A DNA stretch of 59,091 nucleotides from an uncultured Prevotella sp. (GTDB taxonomy: Bacteria > Bacteroidota > Bacteroidia > Bacteroidales > Bacteroidaceae), in the NCBI GenBank assembly GCA_944321645.1, contig CALUMB010000006.1, positions 1-59,091 on the forward strand. The letters are read 5' to 3'. Below are positions 52,501-57,255 of the stretch, piece by piece (position 1 is the first letter of the stretch; each line of letters starts with the position of its first letter). Below the pieces are notes generated by a model, which was given only the letters and a program-made list of their open reading frames with translations, was not told the DNA's origin and did not search any database. The position numbers and the translations under genes are program-made.

Positions 52501-54351
52501 TTTGGCCTTTGAATTGACATAATCCAATACGGGCTGTATCTCGTCAGAACGTCCGAGCCTCTGCAACTCCCCGATGAAGTTTACAGCGTCACCTATTGCT
52601 TCATCTACCTGCTCTGCGTCAACGCCGAGAATGTCGGCCATTTGTCCTTGCCGGAGTTCGTACAGGTTCTTCGCGTCCTGCAACGCCGTGGACTCCTCTT
52701 CGGAATAACCGTCATCATACGATTGGGCCACATCAACATTAAAGGGGTTCAAGGGCTGTCCTTCGCTCCCTTCCACCGAACCGCCGCCGAGCCTGTCAAA
52801 CGAATATTGCAAGGCTTTCGCCGAGAGTTGCGCCGTTCCCGACGTGTACGCGCCGGCCATCGCGCCGCCGATGAACGACTCCACGTTTTCCTTGGCCTTC
52901 GCCCGGGCGAAATCCCACAGGTCCGCATCCGGCCTTTCCTTTTTCAAATCTTCCCATTGCGCACGGAGTCCGTAGTCCTCATTCCCGTCAACAAGGTCGA
53001 GCGTCTCGCCGAGTATGTCGTTGCCAACATTGCTCAGCACTTCTTCCGCACCTTCCCCCAACGCATCCTTGCCGAGGCCTTTCAAACGCCCGTATATGCG
53101 CTTGGCAAGCGTTTCCGTCGCGTCTTTCGTGACTTCCGTCGAAATCTTCCCGCTCGCACCCTTCGATGCACCCTTCAGTACCTTGCCGCCGCCCACATAC
53201 TTAAATATAGGGTCGGCATATTTTTCCACGGCCTGCTCTATGGCCGCCGACCCTATGGCCTGCGAGGCACGCTTCCATGCCGGCACGTCCGGGTTTTCAA
53301 GGGTGTTCTCCCTGAAATTGCTTCCGGCCATAGAAATGGCGTTGAGCACCATCGTGTATGGGTTGGCCGCCGAAAGCGTCATCGGCAGCGATTCCCCCGC
53401 CGTGGCAATACCCTTTTGCAGGAAGCCACCTATCTCACCGTCCCAAAGCATGTCAAGGAAGCCCTTCCTCCCGCTGTGCGGTTGCGCTTCCTCGCTAAGG
53501 CGGTCGGCAGTGCCGTGCATGGAGGCCGTGGCCCTTGTGAGGGGGGCGTCCTTGTCTGCCAGGGCTTCCTCGTAGCTCCGCGTCCTCGTGTACCCTGTCG
53601 GGCTTGACGCATCCTCCACTATGAGTCCGCTCGACAGTGCCTGCATTGCGTCAAGCAGCCCCGCGCCGGTGCGCAGGAACCCCGCGCCGACGCTTTTCGT
53701 GGCCGTCTCCCACAGCGTCGGGTCGTGTCGCATCTTGGCTTCTTCCTCACGTCTGCGTTGTTCTTCGGCGCGGATGGCTTCGGTTTCTTCCCTGTACTCC
53801 CTGCTCACCGCGTCCGCCGCTCCCTTGTTGAAAGTCCTGTCACCCGTGGGAGTGAGGTAAGTGCGCTCCATCTTCTTGGTGCCGGGATTGAACCGTAAAC
53901 CGCCGCTCACCGTCTGACCGCCTCCGAAACGCTTGCCGTATTCCTGCAAGTTGTCCATGCGCTCGTTGAAGTCTTCCATTGTGCGCTGTGCCGAACGGCT
54001 GATGCCCTCCAAGTTGGCCGTCATAACGGCTCTCTGCTGCGCCGTCGACTTCCACGGCTTTTGCTCCTGCGTCTGTGTATTCTGCGTTTCTTGCGGCTCA
54101 CGTTCCTGCCGGGTGTCTGTATTGTCCGGGGTATGATTGAAACGGAACGGATGCAATCCCTGACGCTGTGCGTCGTCATAGTTGGCCAACGGTATGTCGT
54201 AGTCTGCGCCCTCCTTGTCACGCATACGGATGGTTGCGCCCTTGTATGCGTCCGCATACGACTGCATACCGTACTTGTTAATATTTTCCTCGCTCACTTG
54301 GTGGCTCTTGCCGTCCGAGGTGGTAATGGTGTATGTTATCTTGTTTGGCAT
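37522..54351 (-). CDS. giant multidomain polyvalent protein (5609 residues)
   Basis: One uninterrupted ORF of 16.8 kb. Segments in order, with rough residues: N-terminal region with hydrophobic helices (~225-420); coiled coil (~1038-1084); ParB/DdrB-like domain with QGNNRSAALREMW (~1125-1320); first Barnase/EndoU/RelE-like (PBECR-type) segment (~1625-1780); pyrophosphatase-like InPase domain (~1850-1975); MuF-C-like nuclease segment with WGKEGTGHSNGFGLAKLVKF (~2150-2235); N6-adenine methylase with VIANPPFGK (~2550-2765, NPPF ~2664); SF2 helicase of strawberry-notch type with GDQTGVGKG (~3015), DESH (~3170) and QMIGRIDRTGQ (~3555); another PBECR-type segment (~4150-4315); zincin-like HEAVAH (~4425); an LPD38-like C-terminus with membrane helix ALTGLAVMFLLGAVVASLGY (~5270-5290). 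Encoded between portal and ejection-type genes, it is probably packaged and injected. Polyvalent proteins of this type are known from Bacteroidetes phages. Confidence 0.8.
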   Translation of the reverse strand: MPNKITYTITTSDGKSHQVSEENINKYGMQSYADAYKGATIRMRDKEGADYDIPLANYDDAQRQGLHPFRFNHTPDNTDTRQEREPQETQNTQTQEQKPWKSTAQQRAVMTANLEGISRSAQRTMEDFNERMDNLQEYGKRFGGGQTVSGGLRFNPGTKKMERTYLTPTGDRTFNKGAADAVSREYREETEAIRAEEQRRREEEAKMRHDPTLWETATKSVGAGFLRTGAGLLDAMQALSSGLIVEDASSPTGYTRTRSYEEALADKDAPLTRATASMHGTADRLSEEAQPHSGRKGFLDMLWDGEIGGFLQKGIATAGESLPMTLSAANPYTMVLNAISMAGSNFRENTLENPDVPAWKRASQAIGSAAIEQAVEKYADPIFKYVGGGKVLKGASKGASGKISTEVTKDATETLAKRIYGRLKGLGKDALGEGAEEVLSNVGNDILGETLDLVDGNEDYGLRAQWEDLKKERPDADLWDFARAKAKENVESFIGGAMAGAYTSGTAQLSAKALQYSFDRLGGGSVEGSEGQPLNPFNVDVAQSYDDGYSEEESTALQDAKNLYELRQGQMADILGVDAEQVDEAIGDAVNFIGELQRLGRSDEIQPVLDYVNSKAKYDGMIERVRDDIDGRIGQSNKMADERTNHETGMIQGVTMKAQDANHNDRRAYLLSGRLVQLADGGGIDHDKSSGSVLVRYEDTGEMEMVSPEAILNMEEPVDPETEKQTAAEAIRQQYAQEAANRIDGVVAFNPGDTYTITDAQGQQSEVQVVANVDGLVDNGDDTVNVSSDGGRTVVAMRKEDIQAGVDATNRARVSQADAEREAMRPQPAQKASYSLNDEVTLHNDDGSITTGVVVDDNYNDGTVLVQIDTPQGERVVPYTQEELDRLTATDTTENFAENNGIYAENGNNNTENIPQNDNIEPQNIPTQQEQQPTETQPTAMERIPKDEQGQLLYEQADPDTAWDAILEETGGDEAMAQNVAASMVADKEAELKKAEKAKPKGGTTIAEKIAAERERKTAIEQAQANLATWQKIAQAPERRKQAALLEQRKAAEEAARLRREQEERERAEREAAERLRREALNGVPDFVEDTPQDARARGYRRVNGYKVDRQEPVAAKQGKEVQVKFDDKNIPTGHVALIDASQLQPSHTGGQRNPLHFIDEAQPKERKDDASVMSAQKIAANIRPEEITSSVTAYTGAPTVNTRGEVIQGNNRSAALREMWAAYPEQAAKYKQYLTERAADFGLAPEDVEAMRQPVLVNMLDVTDGDAITLGQFVAQDTESGGTERIKPKNIVQKMGGDMRGFAGQLLASPDEEMSFAELVDRNGAGVLKWMRQKGYITPTQYMSAFDSKGGLTAEAKNDLKGVMYQSIFQNGNTHMEEMFGVLPAKAQKAILATAYRDYDSPNAERMMDEIQSSIQAYYALSQDPAFANAKNYKEARIAVETWKRQLAFDDVTGGSYLPAEKYSNFALLLATMYKGQSQTFIQNIFKNIYDLVQGTQEATLFETPDNTPRTLVNAIEETLNNLSDELLLNGNFIYNGQQRSNVLAGGSSAGQQGRQGSDGSAPAGGRDESESRQTDNSRGAETNSGLSQRDGTPEAGDIRQPAPVDGKARRASIRLNGEQCDILLAQMREQAEVAPYVELNPTTWSERFGENGIINTPIGEVKMGENQIAKFFAKGREKEFGMVAPTLSNPDMIIEKKAPASNVERDTKLLFIKTFIKADGSRYVNFESVTVQKDGMEVSISSHEVDAKVVKKEMQNGNILHLRSGLPFSSEWYLTETPVQEGPDLVPTSDNNEGNTLQTAASQPHGGIISSTRKDTDKSAFTQTIGDKIAQEEAKVDTNPTEAQKEAGNYKKGHVRIGQFDITVENPKGSVRRGTDANGNKWEQTMRNTYGYIRGTEGVDGDHIDVFLANDIDGWNGRRVYIVDQYNEDGTFDEHKVMLGFNDEAEAQEAYLSNYEKGWASKRKLVLSSANLEDFERWINSSHRKTKPFAEYKSVNKTNGANRADGPNAPEAEFEITPAQYTTKRGKVLDMHLVKFDKPLTKEQQRAAKELAKAEKGWYDRDKDGFMMRSEESARKLADTITENEEAVSDAQPLSIADTRKLEEPEAIGTGAFGNIYDQFRGKAKEAIAFLRRKKSGEALGALHHDEIGDIDLVWGKEGTGHSNGFGLAKLVKFHPEVLDNLQEILDDMRVVNRSDNRINLESDTHKAAVRLEWDGKRKNWLLTAFEKENSVRDNTTDTGTSQKGYGNDTATPENTVLGAKDSEKSSDKQKNIEISNNSGQFGLVSDERMEELKKRLKQKVLGQMNMGIDPEVLAIGMELTAGYIDRGIKKFADYAKVMIDDMGDVIRPYLKAFYNGARDLPEVQETGLADEMTPYDEVRTFDVANFDKPSINSLDTAKMVVQEQEADRQADEAKGKLKSQRNTQRRKEESREKNKPNVRKKEGKSVTLQQEQPDLFGGLFEENASSEATESQGNELNRKFAMAVKDDMLAALVNGTKPYRSILDLRKRASGLGMEVDDDGRTDILLQELVEDGLVRAAREVAERHGSDSRDAYDLVCKLYEMQPTIAARSSNRIKMQQYSTPLPMAWNADRFAMTGKKDVKVLEPTAGNGMLVFAIPAGQVHANELDGTRLANLREQGFAQVTRQDATEPFEGGKQYDVVIANPPFGKREAVDYDGKPISGLDPQITLNALASMKDDGRAAIIIGGNMEYAKNGGLKSMKPFFTYLYDHYNVKGVVDMDGSLYAKQGTTYPTRMILIDGRRSEEERAQSAVYPPVQSKAIRKADSFEALYGIIDEVINSNDKTNGTEILRSQQGQLLPVTDRPSRNTDRERHTEQSRTDDASRPGGRTSVEGTQKPGEVVLRGEHRTYTGNGETRRGIGGNTEGGSRGVSEPDVQRVERVGVSTERVGLEPQRTAEQPKKRGLSEEKLPYRPHNSAFSLESVAPAAMVEAMDRTLSQIEKKHGNIDEFVRKELGYDTTDELHQALAAEQVDSVAMAIYQMKQGQALIIGDQTGVGKGRQMAALIRWAVRQGEKPIFITQKADLFSDIYRDLVDIGSGDLVPFIFNSPSAKENKGEMVDANGKVVYKGLSDAKMKKVLATDKLPDEYDYAVLTYSQVNTGDEVSQKEMEEAAKKNGVRSKKSKSAKSGKATPKATFLRAIAEDNYLFLDESHTAAGSSNTGAYLQSILRSAKAATFASATFAKRPDTMPLYAIRTAMSQAKVEPDKLISIIEKGGVTLQEIMSRELTNAGQMVRRERDMSDVVTDWKTINDPETVRRARENYDRTIAAFNAIIKFQEDYVKPMVDAMDKELAVMAESAGIKRGTDKMGVENVPFASKTYNYTKQLMLALKVDAIANEVDAEIKAGRHPVIALESTMESSINDYSAGEVIAEPTFSASLLRGLDTVMQYTIKDENGKEQHARYSPKQLGEAGEKAYYELQEFIRESTKGVFISPIDAIIERLHEMGYKVGELTGRNLYVERDNEGRVVVKRRTDKDKKRMQREFNNGELDVLILNKSASTGISLHASEKFSDQRQRTMIIAQPLSDINDYMQMIGRIDRTGQVHRGYYINLGLPVPAENRFLMMLSTKLKSLNANTTTSQDSESNEVEAPDLLNKYGSQVVVEYLRDNPDIYDKMGRPLKKNGEKGGTVSIAELDEYKPQEDDARKITGYVALLTTQEQEEFYDDVVRRYNELIKYLNDTGNNDLKITVMPLRAKTLEKRVSSEGIDPTGANPFAQNSYVEQVEMDVLRKPMKAAEIRKAIEQVNKGKRPEDYIRQVISTIEKEDESRIAAEEARYERSKARAQEDIAKQTEKINRQQKRSAEEKQAAIADYVKETNENVEAKHSDNLVRLNTNSDMLKQRLHMFEVGMSYLMPDNLESMVFDFSTPAIFCGYKAKDSKITASTTLAVFATLDGRRRVEVKLSDIAALRSIYKTTNDNWDAARSTTLENWDGQIPTGTRKTGYIMTGNILQAIADTQDERGGFPGQLISYTDIDGNVHDGILMPDKWNRSMLKTSGAPVISRIKQIKDYMPVTSHDGKVEITGSSWAKMYYLTVPKTKKDGAVYYENKMLLRAVNGGNFYPYRGKLRADIPAENIESVVKELSKLGVKVKEETNDEDVLYRLNDELSEANERFNEELQRYQDRQMSKNEMFHLGNPNGVMRMFLPDLPIVMRPRIINKASNTKHNVEASSLTNLPQMISSPIFVFKRGDNALGVLTEIKDRDGLNVCVAIELGKRIQDGGEFLEVNDVRSIHGRDAENLILPIIHNNTLAYVDKEKGLTYLSSASSYYQQEIDKQDLVSAANIVRNFENPKVSDENLRLGNGLPTDDDLANANDPVSKLLGKSTRTARQRMAFAERERAHMVQRVQELTKKLHLDNVDIVTDASTLQGNRAKAKGFFSRGTGRITIVIPNQTSVFDAEQTLLHEAVAHYGLRELFGGHFDTFLDNVYENAEESIREHINQMEERLYRADIEERTKQKGGGVFARAEAVTEANEKRRSGGYRKTATEEYLASLAEDTNFENTNASWWGRIKELFLRMLHKIGFEDFSGVSLSDNELRYILWRSYENLAEPGRYRSILGEAADVAKQYELKVGNYAVVNSEDRNVADNDLYRDGAPEVHERVYARRRYEERVKRGMYQMQEALQDSMLGLREAMDAILRGEGKKNMHIEDVDGFENAYLGENRLSSVNKAEADAFAHLLFKPLLDEVAKLAPNEKAREELADYMMAKHGLERNRQMAERDAQKDYEATQQAHPYSKKTLQDFIDEYRKKDYAGLTALTGADNVADAEAEAQILVNDYEAAHDTAALWKRTKDVSNAILSKLYETGMMSKDTYDNVRLMYEHYIPLRGFDEKTGEEAYAYLNSKNSAFNAPIKTAKGRKSKADDPFAYLQSMAESAIMQGNRNKLVKQRFLNFVLNHQSDLASVSDLWLKYDETVDEWKPVFPDNINENDTAEEVERKMQAFEERMKKLAEQNPDQYKHGKETVNIPYRVVEKRDLRQHQVVVKRGGRDYVITINGNPRAAQALNGQTNPDNDMSGAIGAILRAGERINRELSALYTTRNPDFVVSNFIRDMLYSNSMAWIKESPNYALRYHCNFAKVNPVRMKMLLAKHRNGTLDMNNETERMFHQFMMNGGETGYANIRDIERHKNDIRREIRKSNGRIPIRKAWDWLSERFDEFNRGVENCARFAAFMTSREMGRTIDRSIYDAKEISVNFNKKGSGAKFMGTTGQTGLGNASAFLSGLGRSGFVFWNAAIQGTANFGRQTQRHPTKALTGLAVMFLLGAVVASLGYGDDDEDDKNSYWNLPEYVRRSNLLFRAGDQWISIPLPVEYRAIYGLGELMTSTLSGKEHFTDAEIANKIAGQISQLLPLDFLEGGGGFKALIPSSVKPFAEAYGYKKSWTGLPLYKDTPYNKEMPEWTKAYKSANKYLVDLSEALNEVSGGDKYTKGAIDFNPAKVEYVLNGYFGGVANTIDRLTKMGETLVGEREYDPKSFLVLNRILKNGDERTEYKAVNNEYFRLKDEHDKLGKRLRSYERDTNNGIFDYAEKIDFLYNSTEYRRYEIFESYRPDIDGLYDILKEANEYGDEEAAKDIEAQLNELKKMMISDMDETRK

Positions 54352-54358
54352 AATGCTG

Positions 54359-55483
54359 TCAGTTTAATGGAGGTGCGCTGTTCTCTTGTCTCGTGCCGCC
54401 TCCGCGTCTGTAATCTTCCACGTTGAACTGGTTGTTCTTTTCGTCCACTTCTGCCGCTATGGAGGCGATGGAGCGTTTCACCCTGCGCTGTTTTCTCGGA
54501 TTTCCTTTGTAGTCCTTTTCCGTGACTTCGGTGTCGTAGATGTCTACTCCCGCGTCTCTTGCAGCGTCAAGCACGGCTTTCTCGTAGTCTGCCTGTGTCT
54601 TGTACTTCTCGCCTTGGAACTCGCCGTAATAGCGGTTTCCTGAACTGCCTCCGTTGTCATAGTATCTTGCACGTGCCCTCGACGCGCTCGCGGCGGCATT
54701 GGATGCACCTGCGGCTGCCTTGTTGCGGCTTATCTTAGACTGTTCCATCTGCGGGGCATACTTAGCCTCAACCTCGGCCACCCTTGCCTTATATTCTGAT
54801 TCGGTAATCTGATTGTTCCTGAGCAGCATATTAAGCTCGTGCATGTCTTGGTCGCGTTTCTCTTTGGCTTCCGCACGGGCATCAGCCGCCGCATCCCTCG
54901 TTTGCTTAATCTTGTCGAGCCCAAGCTGCCGCTCCCACTCGCGCTCCCTGGCATCGTGCTCCTCGTCCATCCGCCGCGCCCTCGCCAGCCCGTCGAGGTA
55001 GGCCTTCATGTTCGCGTTGCGCTCCGCCGCGAGCCTTTTCCAGCGTTCGCCTGCCTTTTGCGAGGCGGTCCCCTGCCCCGAATACATGTTCGGCGCGTAC
55101 TGCGTGGTGAAGTACAGGTTGGACAGCGCCGAAATCCCGTCGCTTATGGCCGCGAACGTCTTTTCGCGCCGCTCCTTCTTCCTTTCCCTCTCCAACTCCT
55201 CCGGCGTCAGCGGCTTGTACGGGGAGAGCCTCCTGAACATCTCCTCGTAGCCAACCCACCTCGGCTGCCGCTCCGCTAACTGCGGGATGCCGCCACCGGC
55301 CGGGGCAAGCCTCTCCTCCGGCACCAGCGCCGATATGGACGCGGGCCTTACCACACCAGCATCACCTACACCACCTGCATCACCTACAGCACCTGCACCA
55401 CCTACACCACCTGCATTACCTGCATCGCCACCGCCGCCAGCGTTACCCGCAGCGCCAAGAATCCTCTCCATCGTCTTCGACAT
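54359..55483 (-). CDS. internal virion protein (coiled-coil, low-complexity N-terminus)
   Basis: A 374-residue protein. Residues ~10-45 are a Gly/Ala/Asp/Val repeat (GGVGGAGAVGDAGGVGDAG), encoded by the same ACCTACACCACCTGCATC-type repeat that is intergenic elsewhere. The middle is a long charged helix (RMDEEHDAREREWERQLGLD, KQTRDAAADARAEAKEKRDQ) and a further Ala-rich helix. The C-terminus is beta-prone (YYGEFQGEKYKTQADYEKAV, SIASIAAEVDEKNNQFNVED). This composition and the place between portal and ejection-type genes fit an internal core or ejection protein of a short-tailed phage. Confidence 0.6.
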   Translation of the reverse strand: MSKTMERILGAAGNAGGGGDAGNAGGVGGAGAVGDAGGVGDAGVVRPASISALVPEERLAPAGGGIPQLAERQPRWVGYEEMFRRLSPYKPLTPEELERERKKERREKTFAAISDGISALSNLYFTTQYAPNMYSGQGTASQKAGERWKRLAAERNANMKAYLDGLARARRMDEEHDAREREWERQLGLDKIKQTRDAAADARAEAKEKRDQDMHELNMLLRNNQITESEYKARVAEVEAKYAPQMEQSKISRNKAAAGASNAAASASRARARYYDNGGSSGNRYYGEFQGEKYKTQADYEKAVLDAARDAGVDIYDTEVTEKDYKGNPRKQRRVKRSIASIAAEVDEKNNQFNVEDYRRGGGTRQENSAPPLN

Positions 55484-55498
55484 AGGCCAGCCCCCCTT

Positions 55499-56014
55499 TT
55501 AAAGCGGTATCACCTTATTGCCCACCTTCATGCTGCCGAAGTCCATCTCGCCGGCCGCGCCCGTCACCGCAGCCGTCGCGCCCGCGATGGCCTGCGCCCT
55601 GCCGGCCTCGAGCTGCCGCATCTGCTCCTGCAAGGCCGCGTCGCGCTCAAGGTACTGCTGCTCTATCTGGTCCTTCCTCTGCTCGCCGTTCACCGCAATC
55701 TGCGCCGTAGCGTCCGCCAACGCCTGGTTGTTGGCCGCCTTCGCCGCAGCGGCACTCTCCTCCGTGCCGCCCATCACGGCCTGCGCCCCCGCCGCCGCCT
55801 TGTTGCGCCTGCGAATGCTCTCCTCCGTCATGGTCAGTATGCGCTGTGCGTCGGCACGCTGCGTGGCATCCTCGTTATAGCGTCGGTCATACCAGTCTTG
55901 GTTCTTCTGTATCTGCTGCTGTACGTTCTGTTTCGCTTTCTTCATCGCCTTGGAGGCGGAAATGCCGCCGAAGATGCCGCCCACGGCTCCGAGTGCGCTT
56001 CCGATTAGTCCCAT
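55499..56014 (-). CDS. internal virion / DNA-ejection-type protein
   Basis: A 171-residue protein. A Gly-zipper hydrophobic start (GLIGSALGAVGGIFGGISAS) is followed by an Ala/Gln-rich helical body (KQNVQQQIQKNQDWYDRRYN, AAGAQAVMGGTEESAAAAKA) and a second Gly/Ala patch before MKVGNKVIPL. Small proteins of this build (T7 gp14- or P22 gp7-like) insert in the cell envelope during DNA ejection. It heads the minus-strand portal/ejection block; its start lies next to a palindrome and promoter that face the other way. Confidence 0.6.
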   Translation of the reverse strand: MGLIGSALGAVGGIFGGISASKAMKKAKQNVQQQIQKNQDWYDRRYNEDATQRADAQRILTMTEESIRRRNKAAAGAQAVMGGTEESAAAAKAANNQALADATAQIAVNGEQRKDQIEQQYLERDAALQEQMRQLEAGRAQAIAGATAAVTGAAGEMDFGSMKVGNKVIPL

Positions 56015-56025
56015 ATCTGTTAAAA

Positions 56026-56062
56026 CTTAACTTTATGCAGCGAAGTTAAGGCTTTATCTTTG
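56026..56062 (+). promoter_or_regulatory. promoter with perfect 8-bp inverted repeat (operator candidate)
   Basis: CTTAACTT (56026-56033) and AAGTTAAG (56043-56050) form a perfect inverted repeat with a 9-bp spacer. A perfect -7 element TATCTTTG follows at 56055-56062 and drives the plus-strand gene at 56093. The palindrome covers the -33 region and lies 12 bp from the divergent minus-strand start codon at 56014, so it could control both directions. Confidence 0.55.
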
Positions 56063-56092
56063 CACACGCAGTTTAACTTTTTACGCACGTAC

Positions 56093-56368
56093 ATGAGAGG
56101 AAAGAAAACAGGAGGCAGGGTAAAGGGTACGCCCAACAAGGCGACAAAGACGATACGAGAGAAATTGTCGGAGGTGACGAGTGATTACTATAACAGCGAC
56201 AAGTTCTTTCAGGATTTGGCACAGCTTGAACCGAAAGACAGGGTCGCGTTGATGGAGCGTCTAACAAATTACGTCGCCCCCAAGATGCAATCAACTACCA
56301 TTGACGCAACGGTGGAAAGTCGAAAAACCATCGAGGACAAGCTCGTCGAACTTGCCGGAGACGAATAG
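56093..56368 (+). CDS. small DNA-binding-type phage protein, alternative small terminase candidate
   Basis: A 91-residue protein from ATG 56093. RGKKTGGRVKGTPNKATKTI is the Gly/Arg/Lys AT-hook-like opening (GGRxKGTPNK) common to phage and mobile-element orphan proteins. TSDYYNSDKFFQDLAQLEPK with DRVALMERLTNYVAPKMQST is the helical body. This family occurs widely in Bacteroidetes, often in phages; a small terminase or HTH role has been suggested for similar proteins but I cannot confirm it. It has its own promoter and terminator. Confidence 0.6.
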   Translation: MRGKKTGGRVKGTPNKATKTIREKLSEVTSDYYNSDKFFQDLAQLEPKDRVALMERLTNYVAPKMQSTTIDATVESRKTIEDKLVELAGDE

Positions 56369-56425
56369 CGTCTACTTCAATCTACTTTAGACGGTTCTTT
56401 TTAATCGGTTGTAATCATAATCAGC

Positions 56426-56463
56426 GGCGGTGTCTGTTCGTTCAGGCATCGCCTTTATTTTTG
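56426..56463 (+). terminator. intrinsic terminator after the 56093-56368 gene
   Basis: GGCGGTGTCTG (56426-56436) pairs, with G-U pairs, with CAGGCATCGCC (56443-56453) around a TTCGTT loop, and TTTATTTTT follows. One of the clearest terminators in the window. Confidence 0.75.
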
Positions 56464-56690
56464 CCTCAAAAGCGTTATTTCTTCCGAAGTTATTGCCATT
56501 TCTTCGTAAGAAAAGGGTATTTCTTCCGAATTTATGCAACAAAGAAAAGAGAAGAAATATATAAGTATATATATTTCATTCTCCATCTATGTAGAGCGCG
56601 CACGAGCGTATGTGCGTATGTGTGCGTGTTATGCGCGTACACGCGCGTATGCACATGCACACAGTCACGGGAGACGGCCACAAAAGAAAA
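56464..56690. other. structured non-coding region with repeats and alternating purine-pyrimidine tract
   Basis: No gene is supported here. Direct repeats TATTTCTTCCGAA occur at about 56475 and 56519 with a related TTTCTTCGTAAGAAA hairpin between them. A perfect AT hairpin GAAATATATA/TATATATTTC follows near 56554-56575. Then ~70 bp (about 56594-56665) of almost strictly alternating purine-pyrimidine sequence rich in GTGCGTATGTG, TGCGCGTACACGCGC and ATGCACATGCACAC form an imperfect long palindrome with Z-DNA potential. An ORF crossing it (56534-57013 frame) only reads this as low-complexity residues. Confidence 0.55.
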
Positions 56691-56691
56691 G

Positions 56692-56718
56692 CCCACAAAA
56701 GAAAAGTTCCTTTGTGGG
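56692..56718 (-). terminator. hairpin terminator, best oriented for minus-strand transcripts
   Basis: CCCACAAA (56692-56699) pairs with TTTGTGGG (56711-56718). On the minus strand it is followed by CTTTTCTTTTG, so it can stop transcription arriving from the trypco2/integrase side before it enters the structured region. Confidence 0.5.
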
Positions 56719-56756
56719 TCGTAAAAAGATAAACCACAGTTTGCCGCCGGGCTGGT

Positions 56757-56764
56757 TATCTTTG
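56757..56764 (+). promoter_or_regulatory. promoter element (TATCTTTG) for 56786-57255
   Basis: A perfect TAnnTTTG -7 element 22 bp before ATG 56786. A TTTG at 56740-56743 is too close for a standard -33 box, so the upstream half is unclear. Confidence 0.5.
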
Positions 56765-56785
56765 CAACGGACAAAAATAATCGAC

Positions 56786-57013
56786 ATGAGAAAATCAGCA
56801 GAAAATATCATGGCACTCCTGCACCAAGGTGTGGCTGGCTTAACATTGAAGTCCGCCGACTTCCGCTTTTCCGAATTGTTCGAGTTTGCACGTTTGGCTG
56901 CAACATCGGAAACAAACCTTGTCCTTATCGTCGGCGACAATCTGACAGCCTCCGAAGCCTTGTCTTTGTCGGAAATCGCACACGGACATCTGCATATTGA
57001 TTTGAGCCTATGA
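56786..57013 (+). CDS. small hypothetical protein
   Basis: A 75-residue protein from ATG 56786, just after a promoter element. RKSAENIMALLHQGVAGLTL, FSELFEFARLAATSETNLVL and IVGDNLTASEALSLSEIAHG look like a compact alpha/beta fold of the kind seen in small cargo or immunity-type orphans. It overlaps the next gene by four bases. No family recognised. Confidence 0.6.
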   Translation: MRKSAENIMALLHQGVAGLTLKSADFRFSELFEFARLAATSETNLVLIVGDNLTASEALSLSEIAHGHLHIDLSL

Positions 57014-57255
57014 AGAAGTTGCTTAGACTATACCGCAACTGGCGTTACCGCCGTCTGTACTGCAAGCTGTTTTGGTTCTATAGCAAGAGAAACATTGACG
57101 CTGATACAGCTGGTTCAAATGCCGCCGCCGCTTTTCAGTGGCTCATCGGGAAGTCATGGTCTGACTTTCTGTTTCATGACTATTACGGTTATCCTTATCC
57201 CGAACATCGTCAACCCAAGACTGATGAGACGCCACCAATTTGTGATGAGCAGTAG
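57010..57255 (+). CDS. small basic aromatic-rich protein
   Basis: An 81-residue protein translationally coupled to the previous one. The N-terminus is extremely basic and aromatic (LLRLYRNWRYRRLYCKLFWF), followed by AAAAFQWLIGKSWSDFLFHD and YYGYPYPEHRQPKTDE. It might contact membrane or nucleic acid. Its last ~110 bp overlap, tail to tail, the end of the minus-strand gene 57143-57529. Confidence 0.55.
   Translation: MKKLLRLYRNWRYRRLYCKLFWFYSKRNIDADTAGSNAAAAFQWLIGKSWSDFLFHDYYGYPYPEHRQPKTDETPPICDEQ

Noticed and set aside
56534-56785. N-terminal extension of the 56786-57013 gene
   Set aside because: It reads through the alternating purine-pyrimidine tract and two hairpins; a promoter element lies at 56757 just before the internal ATG.
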